DNA of 64,000 nt from Corella eumyota (Eukaryota > Chordata > Ascidiacea > Phlebobranchia > Corellidae), in the NCBI GenBank assembly GCA_963082875.1, contig OY720101.1, forward strand, positions 2,542,001 through 2,606,000, written 5' to 3'. Of the stretch, positions 60,681-64,000 are shown piece after piece. The notes below the pieces were generated by a model. It was not told where the DNA came from and ran no database searches. It worked only from the letters and a program-made list of their open reading frames with translations. Position numbers and translations under genes: made by a program. Position 1 is the stretch's first letter. The number at the start of each line of letters is the position of its first letter.

Positions 60681-60980
60681 TTGAGCATTAGTTATACCAA
60701 AACAGTTCTAAAAAAATTTAAAAATCAATGTCATAAATTTGTCATAACTCTCGGAAATATTAATGTTTGCTAACAAATTTTTGCAAGCACGGCTGTTAGA
60801 ACAGTGCGGTTTTATTGGTATAGTTATCTTTTGATTTAGAAAAAAAAAAAAAAATTTTAAAACTTTTTTACTAGTGTGCTAGGTCACGTGATCATATGAT
60901 CATACGCACTGAACTGCCACGACCTTTCAATGATGCAAAATTGTATACATAGCTTAAGTAAGCACTTGTAATAATAAAAA
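60681..60980. other. Right spacer of the satellite array
   Basis: Contains another CACGTG site (GGTCACGTGATC near 60882), directly repeated ATGATCAT palindromes, and A/T-rich sequence up to the return of the AT-rich repeat field. No gene was seen. Confidence 0.4.
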
Positions 60981-61660
60981 AAAATAGATTTATTTAATAA
61001 ATAAAATATGGTTCGAAAATATTTGATTATTTTTAACATAAATTTTTATAAATAAAAAAAGATATGCATAAACGTTAACTAAGAATATTACAAACCTTTG
61101 ATTTTTAATAAACAAACAAGCATTTATATATATAATACAAACAAAAACTAATATTTAACCCAGTTTTAAGTTGGTGATATTAGGATATAAATTATAGTAA
61201 ATTTTAAATTCTTAAAATTGATTTTTATTAAATAAACAAGCATTTAAATATGATAAATAAACGAAAATTATTTTTCTAAAATGTTTTTTAATTACTTATA
61301 TTATAAAATACATCATACCAAATTTTTAATGCTTAATGTCGAACTTTAATTTTTAATGAACAAACCAGCATTTAAATATAAAAACAAACAAGAATTATTT
61401 TTTAATTTATTTTCGAATTATGAATATTATAAGATAAAACCAACCAAAATTTAAAAACTTAATTACAATCTTTAAATTTAAATAAACAAACACCTATTAA
61501 TTAGTAATTAGTAACAAAAATTAAATTCGTTTTTGAGTTAGTAATATCATAATATACAATTAACCAAGATTTAAAAAATTAATAACAACCTTTAAATTTT
61601 AATAAACAAACACCTATTAATTAGTGATAATTAAATGTCGTAAATAAGAGGTTTGCGATT
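60981..61660. repeat. Diverged AT-rich repeat field, right block
   Basis: The same phrases in the same order as around 43960-44640 reappear: ATAAATAAAATATGGTTCGAA, AACAAACAAGCATTTATATA, TAAATAAACGAAAATTATTT, AACACCTATTAATTAGT and TGATAATTAAATGT. This shows that the satellite array lies inside one AT-rich repeat region. Confidence 0.8.
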
Positions 61661-62057
61661 CGTTGGGATAATAACAAACATACTAAAAAATTTTGTGGAA
61701 TTTTACATTTAAGTCATATAAACAAATAGTCAGATGGTATACGCGAATGGTAAAACACTTAAGAATTTGAATCAAAATATAATTATACTCCAAACATAGA
61801 ATTTGATTCATTTTATCACATTTTTTTTAGTAATTAAAGATATTTTAAAATTATTTGTTTTAATGTAGAAATAATATTATTATTTTATCATTACTTCAAT
61901 TGCTAAATGCTAAATCATAACGCTTAATTTTATGCATTTCTAAATATTAATATAACTCTAATTTACAAATATACAATTAAAAAATAACATAAACAAAATT
62001 AAATCTAAAAATGTTAGGGTATTAATTTTATAGATAATATTTGAAGATATCAAATTT
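61661..62057. other. NOS 3' flank
   Basis: AT-rich sequence between the repeat field and the NOS stop codon, holding the NOS 3' UTR and polyadenylation site. No other feature was recognised. Confidence 0.4.
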
Positions 62058-63870
62058 CTAATTTTCAGCCTCGTTTGCACTATCTATTCTTGCTCGTATT
62101 CGAATCTTATTACTGACTTCAAATGTACGCAATGTTACACCAAAAATATCCTCATGATATCTCTCCGACATCTACAATAAAAAAAAAATTAAAAAATATG
62201 AATTTCACCAAGAAAAAAGTGAAGCCCTAGTTTACATAAACGCCTAATTTCATTTTTCCAACAAAATGTAAGAAAATTTGGGTTTTAGGTTATATTGGTA
62301 ACATAGCAATTAATGTAAATTTTTGCAACTATTAAAAAGTTACACTTTTAAAGCATTAGATTTCTAATTACAAATTAACGTTTAATTCGACAAACTACTA
62401 TATGCAGGTCATGTAAATAACCCCTAAAGCTAAATAGAATTTTACTACACAAATATGGCCCATAAATACCTTCATTGTATGAACATATTCATCCGCGTCC
62501 TCCATCAACATGTTGCCCTTTTCTACTAAGATAGATTTAAGAACACGGTTGACGTCAGCAGCCATTGTGACGTCACCACATACGTAGAAATGTCCTAATT
62601 TTGTACAAATTGTGTCATACACAAAGTCGGCCATCTCGTCGCGTAAAATATCTTGAACGTATTGCTAAAAAAAAAAAATATATATATATTAAAATAAAAA
62701 TTGTTTTTTTGATTCAAACAAAAAAATATATTACAGTTATGTATTAAAATCGAAAACTTAAAAAATTGGTTACCTTAGGACTGTTGGGTTTTCTCGAGAA
62801 AGCGGTATAACAATGAGATAATCCCCCTTTAGATTTTGCCTCCAAAACTTCATCTTTGTAAAGGTGGTCGTGTTCTGGGTGTCTACAACCAAACACTAGC
62901 GCCATCTTGCGGTCAGTGTTTTCTAAAAATTTCAAGCAATATAGTGACTACTGTTATATAGGGTTGTGTAGGTAAAAAAACACTATATTACCATTAGTTT
63001 AGTAATCAGGAATTATTTATAAACTTACGATTTTGCTCAGCCTCGTAAACCCTTTGTTGCCAGAAACTTCTAAATGGAGCAATTCCTGTACCCGGTCCAA
63101 CTAACAAACAAGGTAAGGTTGGATCCTCCGGTAAATGGAATGATTTTGCTCTGTGAGAAAATTTGTTTGGAGTAAAATGTTTGTCCGAGTTAAACAACTG
63201 ATTGTATTAATTTAAGCACAAAAATGATTTTTTATTTAATTTAAATGTGGTTCGATTACAAATTTAAATAAAAATAAAACTAATTTTCGACAAGAAACAG
63301 TTTGCATATAAGGGTATCACGTGCAAATTTCTGCTTGCTTATATTATAACACACAATAAAGATAAATTGCATTTAATTAATGTGATAACTTTAGTTATAA
63401 AACCACAAACTTACGATCTGACGAAGCAAGCTATTCTTTCCGACTCGTTAATTCGATTAAGATAGGAAGAACAAACTCCGTGATGTAAAGATCCTTCACC
63501 ATCTAAACGTTTAATTAGATTTTATTACAAACTACGTTCAAATTTCTATTTTAGAGCTTTTGCTAAAAAAGTCAACATTTGTTAAACCAGTACAAACATC
63601 TAACTGTTTGAAACTTTGTATAACACAAGACAGTCTTAATACAAGTAACTCAATCATACCTTTTGTTTTATAGACCACAACGCTTACAGTCAAATGTATT
63701 TGTCCAGAATATACAGCAGGCGAGCTACTAATGGAGTAGTAGCGACATTGAAGTAGAGGTAACTGTCGTAACACGACTGATGTTTGAAGTTTAACTGAGG
63801 GAAATTGCTCCAATACTTCGACCAAGTTTGGAGTGTTGTAGAACTTCCAATCTTCGTAGTCTTGGGTTCC
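62058..63870 (-). CDS. NOS: Nitric oxide synthase, C-terminal reductase part (5' exons outside the window)
   Basis: Six minus-strand exons: 63660-63870, 63415-63502, 63029-63150, 62774-62922, 62470-62664, 62058-62171; 292 codons to the stop, with matching phases. This is the flavoprotein half of NOS: FAD-binding [31 protein letters not shown]-binding [42 protein letters not shown] and [15 protein letters not shown], and the NOS-specific ending [18 protein letters not shown]. The RYHEDIFG tail separates NOS from cytochrome P450 reductase. The module passes electrons from NADPH via FAD and FMN to the heme domain, which makes NO from arginine. The C-terminal tail after RTFEV is about 20 residues and rich in Arg and Lys. 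The FMN, calmodulin-binding and oxygenase exons must lie beyond 64000. 63871-64000 is intron. Confidence 0.96.
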
Positions 63871-64000
63871 CTAAGTAAAAAAGTATGTGATATTTTATTT
63901 TATTAAATTTTTTTAGAATGTACTTTAAATTTTCTGCTTTACCTAGCTAAAAATTTAGTGCAATAATGCTTATATATATTGTATTAAATACTACTAGGAA

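Noticed and set aside
62058-63870. Cytochrome P450 reductase instead of NOS
   Set aside because: The protein continues beyond the usual CPR terminus with [16 protein letters not shown], a NOS-specific tail, and the internal blocks match NOS better.

Overview
The window looks like AT-rich nuclear DNA from an ascidian tunicate, most likely Ciona or a close relative. It has small introns with GT-AG borders, many short exons, a tRNA-derived SINE family, and animal-type genes (arachidonate lipoxygenase, NOS, SERINC, galectin, cardiolipin synthase). Species and chromosome cannot be fixed from the sequence alone. All gene models below were spliced by hand; exon borders were kept only where frame and family similarity, recalled from memory, agree.

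Layout. 341-5011 (+): 14-exon ALOX5-type lipoxygenase, tail to tail with 5326-8423 (-), a divergent choline-transporter-like SLC5A7 paralog. 8424-11368: intergenic DNA with a tRNA-like remnant. 11369-16835 (+): secreted leucine-rich-repeat protein. 18442-21180 (-): two-domain galectin. 22301-23117 (-): small secreted cysteine-containing basic precursor that I do not recognise. 25974-26046 (+): tRNA-Phe(GAA). 26322-27460 (+): SERF-family protein with a MITE-like element in its second intron. 28229-31911 (-): SERINC. 32228-33193 (-): NUDT18-like Nudix hydrolase. 33905-34882 (+): mitochondrial cardiolipin synthase. 35057-37600 (+): a chimeric RNA-binding protein with a ZC3H14/Nab2-type N-terminus and a PABPN1-type coiled coil plus RRM at the C-terminus. 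38206-39438 (+): PRADC1.

From about 40.2 to 61.7 kb the DNA is repetitive. A diverged, very AT-rich repeat field (about 40200-44840, resuming at about 60980-61660) surrounds a 14.3-kb satellite array (about 46259-60592). The array has about 46 tandem units of 303-312 bp. Each carries a palindromic E-box (TCACGTGA, mutated in two units) and a GGCCAAT motif. The array shows multimeric higher-order repeats (a 3-unit and a 14-unit period) and is bracketed by a shared sequence of about 90 bp. At the right edge, 62058 to beyond 64000 (-), lies the 3' part of a nitric oxide synthase gene encoding the FAD/NADPH reductase module.

Functional themes: lipid and redox enzymes (ALOX, CRLS1, NUDT18, NOS), membrane proteins (SLC5A7-like, SERINC), secreted recognition molecules (LRR protein, galectin, cysteine-containing peptide) and RNA handling (the ZC3H14/PABPN1 chimera). 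There is no sign of a single pathway cluster. The most unusual items are the chimeric poly(A)-binding-type protein, the E-box satellite, the unknown peptide precursor, and the galectin whose second domain has lost two sugar-binding residues.
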